DNA from: Pegea sp. RAD2-039
Lineage: Eukaryota; Chordata; Thaliacea; Salpida; Salpidae
Assembly (NCBI GenBank): GCA_034620365.1
Contig: JAQGEQ010000133.1
Location: 95,001 to 159,000 of the forward strand
Reading direction: 5' to 3'
DNA length: 64,000 bases
Position numbers and translations under genes: made by a program. Position 1 is the stretch's first letter. Every line of letters begins with the position of its first letter. Shown here in pieces: positions 1-13,093 of this stretch. The notes under the pieces were generated by a model, which worked only from the letters and a program-made list of their open reading frames with translations, ran no database searches and had not been told where the DNA came from.

Positions 1-1118
1 TAAAGTTTAGAGTTTTTGGAAAAAAATGTAATCTTCTTCAGTTTGTAAACTTTTTTTGTTATCTCTTATCTAAGTCATTTGGTTATAATAATTTTAAATA
101 CGTTTAGCTTAAAGGTAAGCATGAACAATCTAATTTTTATCTAAGCTTGTTACTATTGAAATAAATAATTTATTAAAAGAAGATTTTTTGAAAATCATCT
201 TTATTTAGAAACGAAATGATTTAGAATTTGCTTTATATCAAAATATCAGATGTTAATAAGAACTGCATCATTTCTGTGATAAAATTTGTGAAAACATAAA
301 CCAGCAAGTTGAATATCGGTGACATTTCAGTTTAACCTTTGATTGTTAATAAAATAGAAAGGTAGTTTAATAAAAAAAAAATTATTGACATATTTAGTTT
401 ATAATACAAATACACGCTGAAGTAGAAATGTTTTGAAAACTCTTCACGCAAATATATTAGTTGTTTGATTGTCAATAATTTGAAATTAGTCAAAGAAATT
501 ATGTTTCAAAACAATTTAAAATTTTGAAAATTATTTGACTTTTAATCCAAACTTAGTAAGTTATCATATTTTAAAGAAATATTTTATAAAATTAATTGAT
601 GTTTTCATCACACAGCTAGATTATCGTAAATTCAATAAATGTTAAAACTTTTTATCTTTATATAGAGACCTTTGAGATATCCAGAACATTTATACTTTCA
701 ATTTAAATGAAGAAGTTGAGATTATTTATATGTTTAAAATATAATAAACAAACTTAACTTAGTTTGAAACTTTTTCAACTTTTGTTTAATGATGTTATTT
801 ACTTTCACTTTCTAATCTTATTCACGACCCATAGCATCTTACCTCAGTTCAAATCTTATTGACAAGAAATAGATTATTATAAATTATTTTCATCTTTTGT
901 GGCTTATATCGAACGTTTTTGATGCTCTATTTACTTCAATAACTGTATTTATGTAATCTTACTAGCTTAAGCTACTTGATTAGTGACTGGCAAGCTGAAA
1001 AACCACAAAATATATTTTTGCTATCTATATATCGCGCTTTCTAGGGGATAGAACATTTCCGTTACATAAAGTAAAATTTTGTAAACTAAAACAAATTAGT
1101 CATTTCACACAAATTTAA
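1..1118 (+). repeat. 1.1-kb dispersed repeat R1, copy 1 (cut by window edge)
   Basis: Nearly the same sequence recurs in the same orientation from 13094 to about 14218, with scattered substitutions and small indels. No open frame is shared by the two copies, so it looks non-coding. Both copies contain an unusually GC-rich patch (TATCGCGCTTTCTAG, near 1029 and 14127) in an AT-rich background. The left boundary of this copy is outside the window. Confidence 0.85.
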
Positions 1119-1123
1119 AGGTT

Positions 1124-1385
1124 AAAAATATAATTCAATTTCAGTTGATTTTTCTATAAAACATTTCTATCAATAAAAACTTTACAACTTTTACTTCAAA
1201 ATAAAGATTCAATATCAAAATATAATGATAAATAATGAAGCTGCATTAGTTTTTATAGTAAGATCCAAATTAAATTTAATTAAATTTTTTTCGGTTTACA
1301 AAAATTGTTAGATCAGAGATCAACCAAATTAAAATTTGATATTTAATTAAGATTGTAACTAACTTAATTTTAAACAAATCATTTT
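1124..1385 (+). repeat. Dispersed repeat R2, copy 1
   Basis: Matches 62113-62375 in the same orientation at high similarity, including the run around TTTTTTTCGGTTTACAAAAA. It is non-coding. It sits between R1 and R3, so the left flank is a patchwork of separately duplicated blocks rather than one long duplication. Confidence 0.8.
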
Positions 1386-1559
1386 TTAAGAAAGTACAAT
1401 GTAATCGGTGTACAAAATTACTGAATGTAATATCAAAACATGTTTTACTTAAAAACTTATTTTACTTTTATTAAAGCAAATTCTTTTAAGTTAATTTGAA
1501 ATCTCAGACAATGCCAATTGAAAAATTGTTACTAAATACTATACGTGTTACTTAATAAA

Positions 1560-3175
1560 GAAAATTTGCAGCTAACATTTGAAATTATGTTTATTAAGGA
1601 AACTAATTTTTATATAAATTCTGATGTTATTTGAAATAATTAGTTAATTTGAAATTTTATTTTTAACGCTTTAGTTCTGTTTAAAAGATATTTACAAAAA
1701 ATAGTTTGATCAATTATTGTTTAATAATAAAAAATTAAAAACTATTAATTTGCTTTGTAGCAAGAAAAATGCACCAATCTACAAATTGTATAATTCATTA
1801 AAGTGGTTCAATAAAATACTAATTAAGTTTCAAATATATGTTGCTGTAACCAAAATACTAATAACCGCTAGGTGGCGCACAGAGTAAAATAATAAAATTA
1901 TAATTTTTTGATTAGAAAATAGATAAAATACATTTTTTACATGTTTTAGTAAATATCTAAACTATTCACACTAATAAAATTACTCATTTAGAAACTTTGA
2001 TTTTGTAGATATGAATTCAAACATGTCACCAAAAAGTGAAAAATGCTTTGTACCTGCCATAAAATAGATAATTATATTAAACAACATACCACATCAAAGT
2101 AAGAAACAAATTATTCATTTCAGAAAACATATTAAAGCTTTTGTCTTGGAGACATGAAATGCTAATATTTAGATATCTAATAATGAGTAACAAGTGTCAT
2201 CGATATTTAGTCGATTCCAAAATATCTTCTTTCAAATGTTGAAATTTTAATTCTTCCGCTTTTGCGAATTTGATTAATAAAATGTATTTTAAAACATTTA
2301 TTTTTAAAATACTGCAAATATAAATTCGTAAAGAGTTTTAATATGAACGTTCTTTTCTATAGTTCTAAATAACTTTCATTATATTTAATAAAATTTTCCT
2401 TTAATTATTTATTAATTAATTTATTAATTATTTTTTTCTCAATTAAAATGTTTAAATGCAATAAGATGCAGAATCTTTTGTTAGAACCTTAGTTATATTT
2501 TGCAAATTAAATTATTCTAGCATAATATAACAACTAGTTAAAAGTTTATTTTTAGTTTTCTATCATTTTTATAACTTTTTTCCTTAAATCTTCCAACTTA
2601 AACAATGTACTTTCCATATTCATTATCTCACATCTAAAGCCAAATTGTTTATTTATATAATCTGAAAATTAGCAAACGAAGACCTGATAAAATATTAGTA
2701 ATTTTATATCTTAAGTAAAAATATAGTTTTAAATAATGGAAAAGTACGAAAGAGAAAAATAATAAAAATATAATAAATATAATGTATATAATGTATATAT
2801 TTTATTTTTTATATAAAGTATGAGGCTAAAAACATGTTGAAACAAAGTTCTTACAAGGCTTTATTTATTCTTAGAATATTTATATACTTTCAATTTTGTT
2901 TCATTTGAAATCATTATAAAAAAAAATTTATTTAACCAATTACGTTGAGTTAATCAATATTTAAAATATTACGCTGATTATTACAAATAATTTTCTGATG
3001 AATTTAGATAATTAGTGTTTTTATTACGAAATTAAAATTTGAAGAATAAATTGATGCAGAACACAATTACATTATTTTATAATATCCTACATAATTATAA
3101 AAACGTTAAAAATTTTATTGTAAACGTTCTTGCAAACTCTATAACATGGCTTAACTGTAAACAAAAAAGTCTAAC
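1560..3175 (+). repeat. 1.5-kb dispersed repeat R3, copy 1
   Basis: Matches 42860-44370 in the same orientation; its first 450 bases also match 60085-60550. All three copies carry the block GCACCAATCTRCAAATTGTA followed 92-93 bases later by a GC-rich motif (CCGCTAGGTGGCGC here). This copy and the 42860 copy also share an ATCGAYATTTAGTCGAT block near 2199. No coding potential was seen; short open frames differ between copies. Confidence 0.8.
1865..1878 (+). promoter_or_regulatory. CTCF-like motif CCGCTAGGTGGCGC in R3
   Basis: The 14-mer fits the animal CTCF core CCASYAGRKGGCRS at every position except the third (G for A) and contains AGGTGGCGC, the form described for insects. It stands out as the only GC-rich patch for hundreds of bases and is kept in the other R3 copies (43151, and a variant at 60361). 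Function is inferred only; it may instead be a weak hairpin belonging to the repeat. Confidence 0.4.
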
Positions 3176-3449
3176 TTTACAAAACAAAAGATATTAAGAA
3201 AAACTTCAACAAACTGATATAGTTGTGTTTTAATGTAAAATAGATAAAAAACTTAAGTAATATCATAAGAACATAATGTATAAAGTTCAAAACACAGAAA
3301 TATTTAGTATATTGAAAAATCTGTATGTCAAAATACAAACAAAGGTTTACTGAATATACATTGAGCATTAGATTTTAAACTAAATATAAATACTGAAGTC
3401 TCAAAAAGTTTTTAACGAAAATTATATGTATAGAAGCATATATAAATCA

Positions 3450-4605
3450 GTATATTTCTCCTATTAATAGAATTGTATAAAAACCTATTATCACTAAGTA
3501 CTTAGCAAGATGTTCTCTTGTATCTATTTATTAAACAATTATTTATAATAGTAAGAAATATAAAATTTTTACAGTTCTTTTAATTTGTAGCTCAAATTTT
3601 AAACTTCTGTTTTTTCAAACAACTTATTTTGGTTCATTTTATTTTGTTTATGTTTTACAAATAATATAAGAAAATCAAAATATTTACAAATATTTATAAG
3701 CAGTTTATTTACATTAGACTTAAAAAGTAATTTTTTTACTCATTGCATCAATATAATAATATTTCAATTTGAATTACTTTTATGTTTCTATCTGTAGAAA
3801 ACTGAAACTCAGGCTGCTAATTGAATTTTCGTTGAAAATTATTTCAACTCTAAAGTTAACCCTTTAATTATTTTCTAACGATTTGTTATTGTCTAGATCA
3901 TAAAAGATCAAGTTCTAACGAAATAATTTTCGTAGTTTTTATATTGAGCTCTATGTCAACAAAAAATAAATAAAAGATAATATTTATTACTTTTATTGCT
4001 TATTAGCATATTTACGTTTAACCATCAATGTTGAAATTGTGTTGACTATAAACGTATTGCTTTATAACCATGATTTAGTATAATCAACATTATTATTTTA
4101 TTAAGTAAATAGACGAAATTTAAAAATTTTTTTTTCAAAACTAAGAAAACCAAAGTAATTATTTTACTGTTACTTGATATTCAGTTGAACCGATAATATT
4201 ATTATAACAATAATATTTTCAATAACATTATTAGTCGATTAAGGCGCATGAACAATTTAACTATACCACAAACGTAAGATTGAATATAGTTAATATATAA
4301 CCGTATAGATTTCGAATAAACAAGATCCGTACGATTTGGTACGCACTAATGCTAATAACTTTAGAAGATGCATGTTTGCATCTAATTAAAAAAGGTTTAT
4401 ATTATAGTAAAAATAACAAGTTGTATCGATTTGGCGAGATCGCTTGATGTTTACAAATTTCTTCTACAAATTCAAAATTTAATTTTCTTTTAAATGTTGA
4501 TTAACGTTTTCAGTAATTTAATAAAAAAATTTTGGAGCACATAGCAGTTTTTCATAATTATTAATGATTTTTAAGAAACGATAGAAACTCATTACTTTTT
4601 CTTTA
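3450..4605 (+). repeat. 1.15-kb dispersed repeat R4, copy 1
   Basis: Very similar to 48315-49480 in direct orientation. Its first 290 bases are present a third time at 47330-47620. It ends with a CCACAAAC box (4266) and a GATGCA hairpin (4368). Part of it (about 3900-4400) is also weakly repeated in tandem at 4600-5090. Non-coding. Confidence 0.85.
4266..4383 (+). repeat. Box-hairpin module, type B
   Basis: CCACAAAC at 4266 is followed by GTAAGATTG, and 102 bases later by the hairpin GATGCATGTTTGCATC (4368-4383; stem GATGCA, loop TGTT). The copy at 49131-49247 has the same spacing within one base. Confidence 0.75.
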
Positions 4606-6560
4606 ATTTAATGTTACACTCTTTTTTGAAAAAGAAAAGTACATGATAATAGTTAATATTTTTTATCACCTATTAGTTTATTTAGTTTAAACATTTAATG
4701 TTGAAGTTGGGTTGACTATAAAGGTAATATTTTACCTCAATGATTCAATATCTTCTAATCTCGATTTTAATAAGTAATTCCATGAAAAAGTTTTAATCGT
4801 TTTCAAAACTACAAAAAGCAAAGTAATTATTTTACTGATAATTGTTTTTAAATTGAGTCAATATTATCTTAATAACAATAATATTTTCAATACAATTTTC
4901 AATTGATTAAAGCACCCGTAAAACTTAAGGATAGCACATACTTAAGATTGTATGCAGATTAATTATAACCCTTTAAATATTCCGTAGCCCAATTTTTCCT
5001 AATATAAATTAGCAGGATGCACTTTTGCATCTAACAATCAATACATATTTTATCAAAAACGATACAAAAAACCTATGATAATAAGTAGAAGTTGTATAAC
5101 CTTGTAGATAACGATAAAGCAAGCATTCATCTCTGAAATATTTTCTGATAATAAATATATGCGATTTACAAGATGCATATTTCAATCTTATGATCAGTTA
5201 AATATCTTGGGTTATAATTTGATGAAATTATAATTTGGAGTTGAAATACTTTTTCCAAAAGTACAATTAGTGTATACTTTATATAAAGTGAATTTCTACT
5301 ATTTACAGATAATAGGATAAAAATAATTAAGGTCAAAAGTTTATTTCATTTTTGTAAACATGTCACTGATAATGTAAAAAATATCTGAAAAAGTTTTCTA
5401 GTTTTCAAATAATTACATAAAATTTTTAAGGGTATCACTAAAAACTGTTTCATATGCAGTTTCATCTTTTTTTAGTTTTAGTAAAATGTTGAACTTTCTA
5501 TTAGACAACAAAATTTTAATAATCATTTTTGATGTTAATTGTTCTATTAGTAGCAATTTATAAACGTTTAGGTGTTTATGTTTTAAATCTTCAAACTTAA
5601 AAGATCTTCAACTACAATCATAATACTAATAGTTTATAATTTACACATTAAAATGAGCTTTTTTTAAAGAAAAAAAAATAAACATTAAATACTATTTTTC
5701 AAGAAAACCACCTTTAAATATAAATTGGATGATGTTTTTCATTTTTTTAAATAGTTTTATATATTTTGTACAGGATGATAAATTTTAGTAAAAATTATAT
5801 CATACTAGCAATAATGATCATTTTAATCTAAAATAGCTTAATTAAATTTGTTTTTCTAATGTAAATTAAAACATGAGTAGAAATTAAAAAATCTTGATTT
5901 GTTGTTGTTAAAATTATTTTGTAAATTAAAATAATATTTTTACCATATTTTTCATTGTTAAAAACTAATAAGAAAATTTTTAGATTAATATTCACGAAAT
6001 AAAGATTTCCAATTTATATTTATTCTTAGCAAAGTAATTTTGATAAATTTGAAAATTAAACTTCTAAATTCACTTTGCTCATCTTCTTATTCTAGTTTGT
6101 TTTATAAAATTTGATTTGATTTAGAATTGATTTTATTTTACTTTTAGAGTAGTTCTGTTCTTTCTAAAACAATTCTGAATTTGATTTTTTTCTGTCATTC
6201 ACAGATACAATTAATTAATGAAATCAAAGACTGTTGTTGTGAATAATAATAAAGTTTTAGCTTAATAAAATTACACTTCCAAATAACTAAAGTTAAAGAT
6301 TATTAATAAATGAATCAGATTCTAGCGAAAGTTAATCTACGATTTATAAACTTCATGCTTTTAAATACATCCATATTTGTAAAGGTTATATCGACAAGTA
6401 GTCGACTTCAAATTATGTTCTTTAGAATATTATGATTATAAGAAAATTAGAATTACTGTTGAAAAAATTGCTTAATAAAAAGTATTTTTGTTCTAGTGTT
6501 TGTGGGTTAAACACTGATTTATCACCGTAAGGAGAAAAGCACTGAACCAGGATTTAAACT
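4605..6560 (+). repeat. Left arm of a 1.95-kb inverted duplication (R5)
   Basis: The reverse complement of 15450-17510. Matching landmarks are the GTTGGGTTGACTATAA block, the AAGATGCATATTTCAATCTTA block near 5168 and the GTGTTTGTGGGTTAAACACTG block near 6496. The arms are diverged with many indels and lie about 8.9 kb apart. Non-coding. Confidence 0.8.
6391..6505 (-). repeat. Box-hairpin module, type C (minus orientation)
   Basis: Read on the minus strand, CCACAAACACTAGAA (CCACAAAC at 6505-6498) is followed 100 bases later by the hairpin TCGACTACTTGTCGA (6405-6391; stem TCGAC/GTCGA). The partner in the other R5 arm is at 15505-15618 with 99-base spacing. Confidence 0.7.
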
Positions 6561-9060
6561 TACTTTGTTTAGGTTAAAAAAACATAAAAAACTATTTCTC
6601 TATGTATTGTATTTCTAAAGATTATCCTAATCTAAAAAGTTTCAAATTTTATATTAGTTTTGTCAAAAACTCGTAGAAATCTCCACAGTGTTTAAAAATC
6701 AAACAACACTTATAGAACTTATAAGCTGGTAAATATAAAAATAATCAAAAAGTTAGTTTTTGTAATCTTATAACTCAATGGAATTCACTGAATTATTGAA
6801 TCTAATTAAAATCAAAAATATTAAGAATAAATTTATCAAAGATACAGTAGTAGTTAGTTAATTTATTAATTATTAATGGTAGTTCTACTAAAAAGATATT
6901 TTCAGAAAAAAGATACTCGGAATTAAAAACTTAAAGTTTGTTCATAAACAAAGTTTCTTAAAATAAAATTTGCATTTCGATAATTTTATAACAATTATTA
7001 CTTGGGGTAAACGTTAATAGATCTTTGTTGAAATGTTCCACTTAAGTGCACACCAAATTTGACTTTTCGAAAGTTGTTTCAAATTATTCTTTCTATCTTA
7101 ATATATTTTTTATTTTATCTAAATGACATATTTTTTTCTCTACTTTTTTTGACTTTGGAGTTATCATGAAGATTCAACTTTTAATAAAAATTAGTGAAAT
7201 GCTTTTGGAGTTCTAACAGCAGTTTTTCGCTATTTAATAGAGATATGCAAGCATCTTATTAATCAGCTTCTGAAGTTTTTGTGATAATATTCAACTATTT
7301 TGTAAGCACAATAAACTACTTTATATAATTTATTACAAGTTAATTAGATTACATCAAATCTTGTTTAAAGTTTACCAGATTATGTGAATTAGAACAGCAT
7401 AATGAGTCTTGAAAAAATTTTACTTGAAATGTAGCTAATTTATATGTAATTAAATCAATCAACCAAATGGAAATCTACAAAAGTGACTTTTATCTAATCA
7501 GCATGGGTCTTTTAATATACTTTTTTAGCGAAAAAAGGCTGTGAAAGAATGCTGTGAAAGGAATTTTTATTTCAGTTCAACAGTAGTTTTAAAATTTTTG
7601 TAAAACTTGGATTAACTCCAACTGATGATGCAGTTAAATACTATTGTTGAAATAGTAATCAGATAGAAAGCTGAAGTAAAAATCATCAGTTTTGTGAAAA
7701 ATCTTTGAAAAATACTAAGACTAAACAAAGTAGATTTAAAAGTAAAAGTAAAAAACTAACTGAAATAATAAAGATTATCTTTCACGAACTGCAAAGCTTA
7801 CTTTAATTTCAATATTAATTTTTTAATTTTCCATTAATTAATACTTAATAACCTCAACTGTCTAACAGCTATTTAGCAGCTAGACAACTTTTTGTAAACA
7901 CAAAGCAGAGAACTATAATTTTCAATTTTAGGTCAAGTATCTATTATTGCTTACTTTTATTTTATTTATAATACTTATTTTTATTATTTTAACTTTCTAT
8001 TGTCAGTTCATGGCTTCAACCCTGAACATCCAAATAACATCCTTATTAAAAATCCAAACCTAGATTGATGACGTCATTAAAAGCGAATTTTGAAGAATTT
8101 GAAATGGTTAAATCATATTTATGATTTAATGAGTGGTGGTAAGTTTCTTTACCATTTATTAATAAAAGTTTTTACTAAAAATATACTTGCTTAAAAAAAA
8201 TAAACTCAGAAAAAAAAACTTTAATTTTGTTTCAACAACAGATTTTCTTTATATATAATTTATATTTTAATAAATTTCCCTAATTTTTAAACAACTAATA
8301 TTTGGAGAAAAAAAACTTTAAAAATTATTAGATTTTATTAAATTGTACCAATTTACTGCACACCCAATTGGATTTTTTACAAGAATACAAAAAGAATTTA
8401 TTATTGTACAAAAAAATAGTTCAACATTGCAGCTGGTTCATAAACAAATTAAAAATGCTAAAGACTTTAAGTTATTTCTACATTGATGCATAAGTTTGAA
8501 GTAGATTAGTCGTGATAGTAGATGAAGATTTTGATAATATCAATTAAGATCAGATAACACACGAGCATAATTTTATCGAATAACAAAAAACTGTTATTAG
8601 ATCTTTAGAAGAGTAACACTAAATTATATTAAAAGCTGAATGCGTTTGAATGCAAAAATATTTGAAATAAAAACCAGAGAAAATGTCATTTAATTAATAA
8701 AGTAATATATCGAAGAAAACAAATTCTACTTACTAAACGTTTAATCTAGTTAAAAACCAATCTAATGTGAGCTGAAGGAATTACAAAGTGTTTAACATTT
8801 AAATTCTTAGATAATTTCTCGAGATAAATCAAATAAGGTTTACAATTTTCTAGTTCGTTTTTAAAAAATACAATTTTTAAAAATATTTTAGATAAAAACT
8901 CTTATTAACCTGTTACAACAAACTTATGTGATTGGTGATTTTCTCCTTAAGGTAGAAGTTTAATTTTCTACCTGCAAACTTTACATTTAAAATATTTTTT
9001 ATTTATTTTTTAATTAATAATTTCATTAAAAGGTTTGAGCTAGTTTGAAATCGACTTCAT
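6560..9060. other. AT-rich sequence without a recognisable gene
   Basis: No open frame of note on either strand. It holds one isolated TGACGTCA at 8069-8076 and one longer hairpin, AGGTAGAA / TTCTACCT at 8950-8973 (8-bp stem, 8-base loop), which is not preceded or followed by a CCACAAAC box at the usual distance. Otherwise nothing seen. Confidence 0.6.
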
Positions 9061-9260
9061 ATCGCTGACTTGTTACTGCATCTAATGAGCTTCCTTAGAA
9101 TAAAAATTGTTTTTAAAGAAGTAGTTTAAGTATTAAAATTAGTATATAAAATTTAGAATGAATTTTAATGTTTATTTTAATTTACCAAATCCAAAATTTA
9201 TAATTTTCCTGTTTTTATTTTATACACTCTCTAGCAGTTTAAATATCTTTTTAAAATAAC
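9060..9260 (-). repeat. Dispersed repeat R6, inverted copy
   Basis: Reverse complement of about 58140-58330, including GCATCTAATGAGCTTCCTTA and the TATACACTCTCTAGCAG block. The latter block also forms the inner ends of the foldback at 57333-59630, so this is a third copy of part of that arm. Confidence 0.7.
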
Positions 9261-9549
9261 AAACATAAACTTTTTGTTAAATAACTTTCTATTAAATTAT
9301 AATATTCAAAATCTTAAAAGTCAAAAAACAATTTTGTATCATCAAATTTTGTGAAAAAATTTTATATTTATAAACAAAGCTATACAGAAGGTTGTAGATA
9401 TTTTGGAAAAAGTTACCTTTTGGGATAAGGTATTGGCATCAAGAAAGGATAAAAGTCATGAATTACAATGATAGAAACAAGGTTATCTGTTCAGTTATAT
9501 ATATTAATTTCATTAAAATATTCATGATTTACTAATAGTTTGACAATTT

Positions 9550-10015
9550 TAAAGAAGTCTTATCATACGAGTTGTTTACAGTAGAAGTAAAAGGTAATTT
9601 ACAACACTAACAATTAAGATAAAGTAATTATAAAATAGTTACGTCTTAGGACAAGTATAAAAATGTTTATAAATTTTTACAAATATTTTAGAACTCTATG
9701 TTTTATTTGTATAACATAAACAAAATATAATAAATTAAAAAAGCTGTTACATAATTAAATTTACGTAATTTTATTTTAACTGTTTTATTTTGCAACTGTA
9801 AAAAAATATTACTTTTCTATGTTTCATCTAATTTAAGAATATTTCTAAAATTATTCATTTGTGTTAAATGCATAATAGTATAATACTAATATCTCATAAT
9901 AGATTATCTAAGCTGGTATTTAGATATTAGCAGCTAAAAGAAAATACAAAATTTGCTGCTTAATGTTTAAAAATCTGGATAAATTTTCTACTTGTTCTTT
10001 TCAATTCTAGAATTT
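9550..10015 (+). repeat. Left arm of a short inverted repeat (R7)
   Basis: Reverse-complement match to about 11760-12080: shared blocks are CATTTGTGTTAAATGCATA / CATGCATTTGACACAAATG and AATTTGCTGCTTAA / TTAAGCAGCAAATT. The right arm is also part of R8. Diverged; non-coding. Confidence 0.65.
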
Positions 10016-10778
10016 AAGTAGAAATATTAATTTTGATAAAAATCTATCTGTATCTTTACAGCAAATAACCGTTTACAAGAACCTTTGAAAAAAATTTAAT
10101 CGAAATTGTTTATTGTTGATATAGATGTATAATGAAATACATGTTTTTCTATAAATATTAGTTTTTATAAGAAATTTCATTTTGACGCTTTTGATAATTC
10201 ATTAGATGCTTCTGTGAACTGATATATTGGGCTTAATGGATGGTATTCACAGTTGTATGCAGAGAAAATGTTAAATACATTAGGGGAACCAATGGTTTTT
10301 TGCCACTTCCGTTATTTGAATATTCTTGACAAATCTCAAATCCCATGGTGGACCTCAAACTTTGTATTTAATATCAGTCTGATTTCAGTTTTTCGCCACT
10401 TTTAGAAGACGCTTTTTTTCTAAGCGATCATCTTCAAATATATCATGTGCTACTCTATTGTACAATATTACGCAACATTTGCTAAAATAACAAATATCTA
10501 AAAACTGAAATAACATTATTGTAAATTACTTAAATGATTTGTATAGTTTGTAGATTAGTTTATATTTACTGTTAGTATTAATTGTTTAATTTGGTGAAAT
10601 AAGTATCTGTGAAAATATCAAGACTATTTCGATAATCTAATCATCTTAAAATTCAATCTTGAAATAGTTAGTAATATAATTTCCTTAAAATTGCTGTATC
10701 AACTTCAACTGAATATATTTACAAAATGCACATCTTCACAAACTGAATGGGTTAACTATGAAACTTATATTACAGTTA

Positions 10779-10893
10779 GATGCAAAAGTGCATCTTCCAA
10801 ATACATCATTATAAGAATGAACGCAAATATGGAGCACGCTTTATTGAAATCTATACTGTTATATAACTTGTTTAAACAATCTTATGTTTGTGG
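10779..10893 (-). repeat. Box-hairpin module, type B (minus orientation)
   Basis: On the minus strand CCACAAACATAAGATTG (CCACAAAC at 10893-10886) is followed 99 bases later by the hairpin GATGCACTTTTGCATC (10794-10779). The 74-codon open frame spanning it is a by-product of the repeat. Confidence 0.75.
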
Positions 10894-11437
10894 TATCGTT
10901 AACTTTTGCGTGTAATTTAATCAATTGATATTGTTATACGACGTCAGCAATAATTATCAACTTTTTTGTATTTTTCATAAAGTTTTTCAGATATTCTATA
11001 TAAGCTATCAGAAGATTTCCATTAATGCCCTTTGTTTGAAAAATTGAATTATTTAAATTGCTGTTAGGACATATAAATAAGATTACTAAATTTTGTAATG
11101 AGAAAAAATTGTGAAATACATCACATACTAATAAGTTGAACCCTAGAAATTGTTTGAGACAATAAAATTAAAATAACCTGGTTCTACTATTTTTATTTAA
11201 TTTTGAATCTTTTAATATAAGAAATCTTTTTCCAAAAAAATTTCATTTTCTTAATTAAAAATCAAAAAAATTGTATTTAACTCTTATGACGATGGATAAA
11301 CTTAATTTTCAATATATAAACTAGACTTTAAATCTAAAGTTCTTTTTGAATTCATACAGCACTTTGAAGTAGATATAGAAAATGCATAAAAGTAAAAAAA
11401 AAACTTCTTAAGGAGATTTCAGTTGCGACCGAAAAAA

Positions 11438-12300
11438 GAGATTTATCAGATTGTGATTCTCTTATCACTATTTAAATAGTAACTAGAAAAAGATTTTAAA
11501 GTGATAAAATTCCCTAACTACTGATATCGAATAATATTTTAAAACAAAAATTTCTTGAATCTACTTTAAGATATAAGAACTTTAATTTATAGAAAAATAT
11601 GTATTTCAATATACAACTATAACACCAATAAACAATTTTGATTAAATTTTTTCAAAGTTTATACTAAACGGTTAATTCCTGAAAAAATACAATTATATTT
11701 TTAGCAAAATTAATATTTTTACTTAACTTTTAGAATCGAAAAAAAAGACAACCATGCAGAATAGTTATTTCGATTTTTAAAAATTAAGCAGCAAATTTTG
11801 TGTTTTTTTGTATCTGGTAATATCTAAATACAAACTTAGATAATCTTTTATGAGACATTATTATTATACTATCATGCATTTGACACAAATGACTAATTTT
11901 CTAAATATACTTTTTTATATAGAATTAATAAATTATAAAATAAGTTAAAATAAAAAATTAGGTAATTAAAATTACACCAGTCCTAAAAGTAAGTTTTTTT
12001 TTTAGATTAACTCTAATTGTTTGACTTGCGAAATATCTTTTACATCTACTGTAAACAACTCGTATGTAAAATATTTACTAAAATACATTTTCTTAATTTC
12101 AAATTATGAAATATTCTGGTGATTAACCTACTTTTTGAAGATTGTTTACTAAAAAACAGGTCTATTTTTAATCCTCAAGATAGTTTAAAGCAATTGACTA
12201 AAAAGATTATTTAAGTTTCAGATATTTATTATTGTAGCAAACTTAATCTATCCGCTAGATGGCGTAAACAGTCAAAACAACTAATTATAATTTTTGCAAT
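11438..12300 (+). repeat. 0.86-kb dispersed repeat R8, copy 1
   Basis: Direct match to 45278-46150, with long stretches near-identical (for example the TAGTAACTAGAAAAAGATTT block). It ends in a second type of CTCF-like patch, CCGCTAGATGGCGT at 12252-12265. Non-coding: the 67-codon frame in the other copy is not open here. Confidence 0.85.
12252..12265 (+). promoter_or_regulatory. CTCF-like motif CCGCTAGATGGCGT in R8
   Basis: Differs from the R3 motif at two positions. The other R8 copy has CCGTTAGATGGCGC (46095). Preserved GC-rich core in an AT-rich repeat; function is inferred. Confidence 0.35.
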
Positions 12301-12510
12301 GAATCAAACAATAAAAAAGTACATGGAACAATCTGCCATCACAAATTGTCATGTCAAAATCTTTTATGATGTTCAAGAAAAAGCTGAATTGTTATAATAT
12401 CGCCAACATTGCCATTTCTAAACAGTGAATATTTCTCTTTTACAATACTATGATTCTGTGCAATTCTTCATTGTCATATGCTTTTTCGTTTAGACGTCAA
12501 ATAGATGTAA

Positions 12511-12563
12511 TTTGTGAGAATGTGTGTTAGCGAGAGGTGCTCTCTTTAGGCACCCTCCTTCAC
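12511..12563 (+). repeat. 53-bp conserved stem-loop element, copy 1
   Basis: Shares TTTGTGAGAATGTGTGTT and the same layout with the minus strand of 28005-28057. Both fold into a GGTGC/GCACC stem (here 12536-12540 with 12550-12554, loop of 9). It is followed by short TAAA repeats. GC content is clearly above its surroundings. Family unknown. Confidence 0.6.
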
Positions 12564-12654
12564 ATTTATTTTAATAAATAAATAAATAAAATAATATTAT
12601 TAAAAGTTAAATATTTTTGTTTATATGAAATAATACAAGTAACGTGCTTAAAAT

Positions 12655-13025
12655 CGAAATAAAATTTTTACTTAAAGTTGTTATGTCATTTCTCATTTGA
12701 AAACAGTTTATTTAACTAATTTATTAATTAAAATTTCGTTGTAAAATATTTCAACTCAAAAAATATAAGTCAACACAAACAACATCAGATTATTCCTTCG
12801 TTAGTTTTTCATTATTCATTACTTTGTCACAATATAGAGTCTGTGATATCAAGTTCAACAAATTCTTTTTTAAAGTTGTTATAAAATCTTTAGAAAATAT
12901 CTACAATTAGATAATTTCTTTTTTCTTTCATATTAATTAATACATACACATTCAAACTTACATAAATTTAAAACTTGTAGCAATGTTTATGTAATTCTAA
13001 TAAGTGTATAGTATACCCAAAAAAA
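12655..13025 (-). repeat. Left inverted arm (R9) around R1 copy 2
   Basis: Reverse complement of 14690-15065. Contains a type A module in minus orientation: a diverged box around 12825-12855 and the hairpin GTTGTAAAATATTTCAAC at 12738-12755. With the right arm it brackets about 1.7 kb that includes the whole second R1 copy. Confidence 0.75.
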
Positions 13026-13093
13026 GTAAAATGAAAAACCGAAAAAAATACCTTTTGAGTTTAAACAAATGATGAAAAAGTTCTTTGGAAATT

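Noticed and set aside
10691..10915. 74-codon open frame on the plus strand
   Set aside because: It lies across a type B module; other copies of the module do not keep the frame.
12568..12592. TAAA/AAAT microsatellite, and similar ATA runs near 47287 and 56340
   Set aside because: Simple repeats expected in DNA of this composition.
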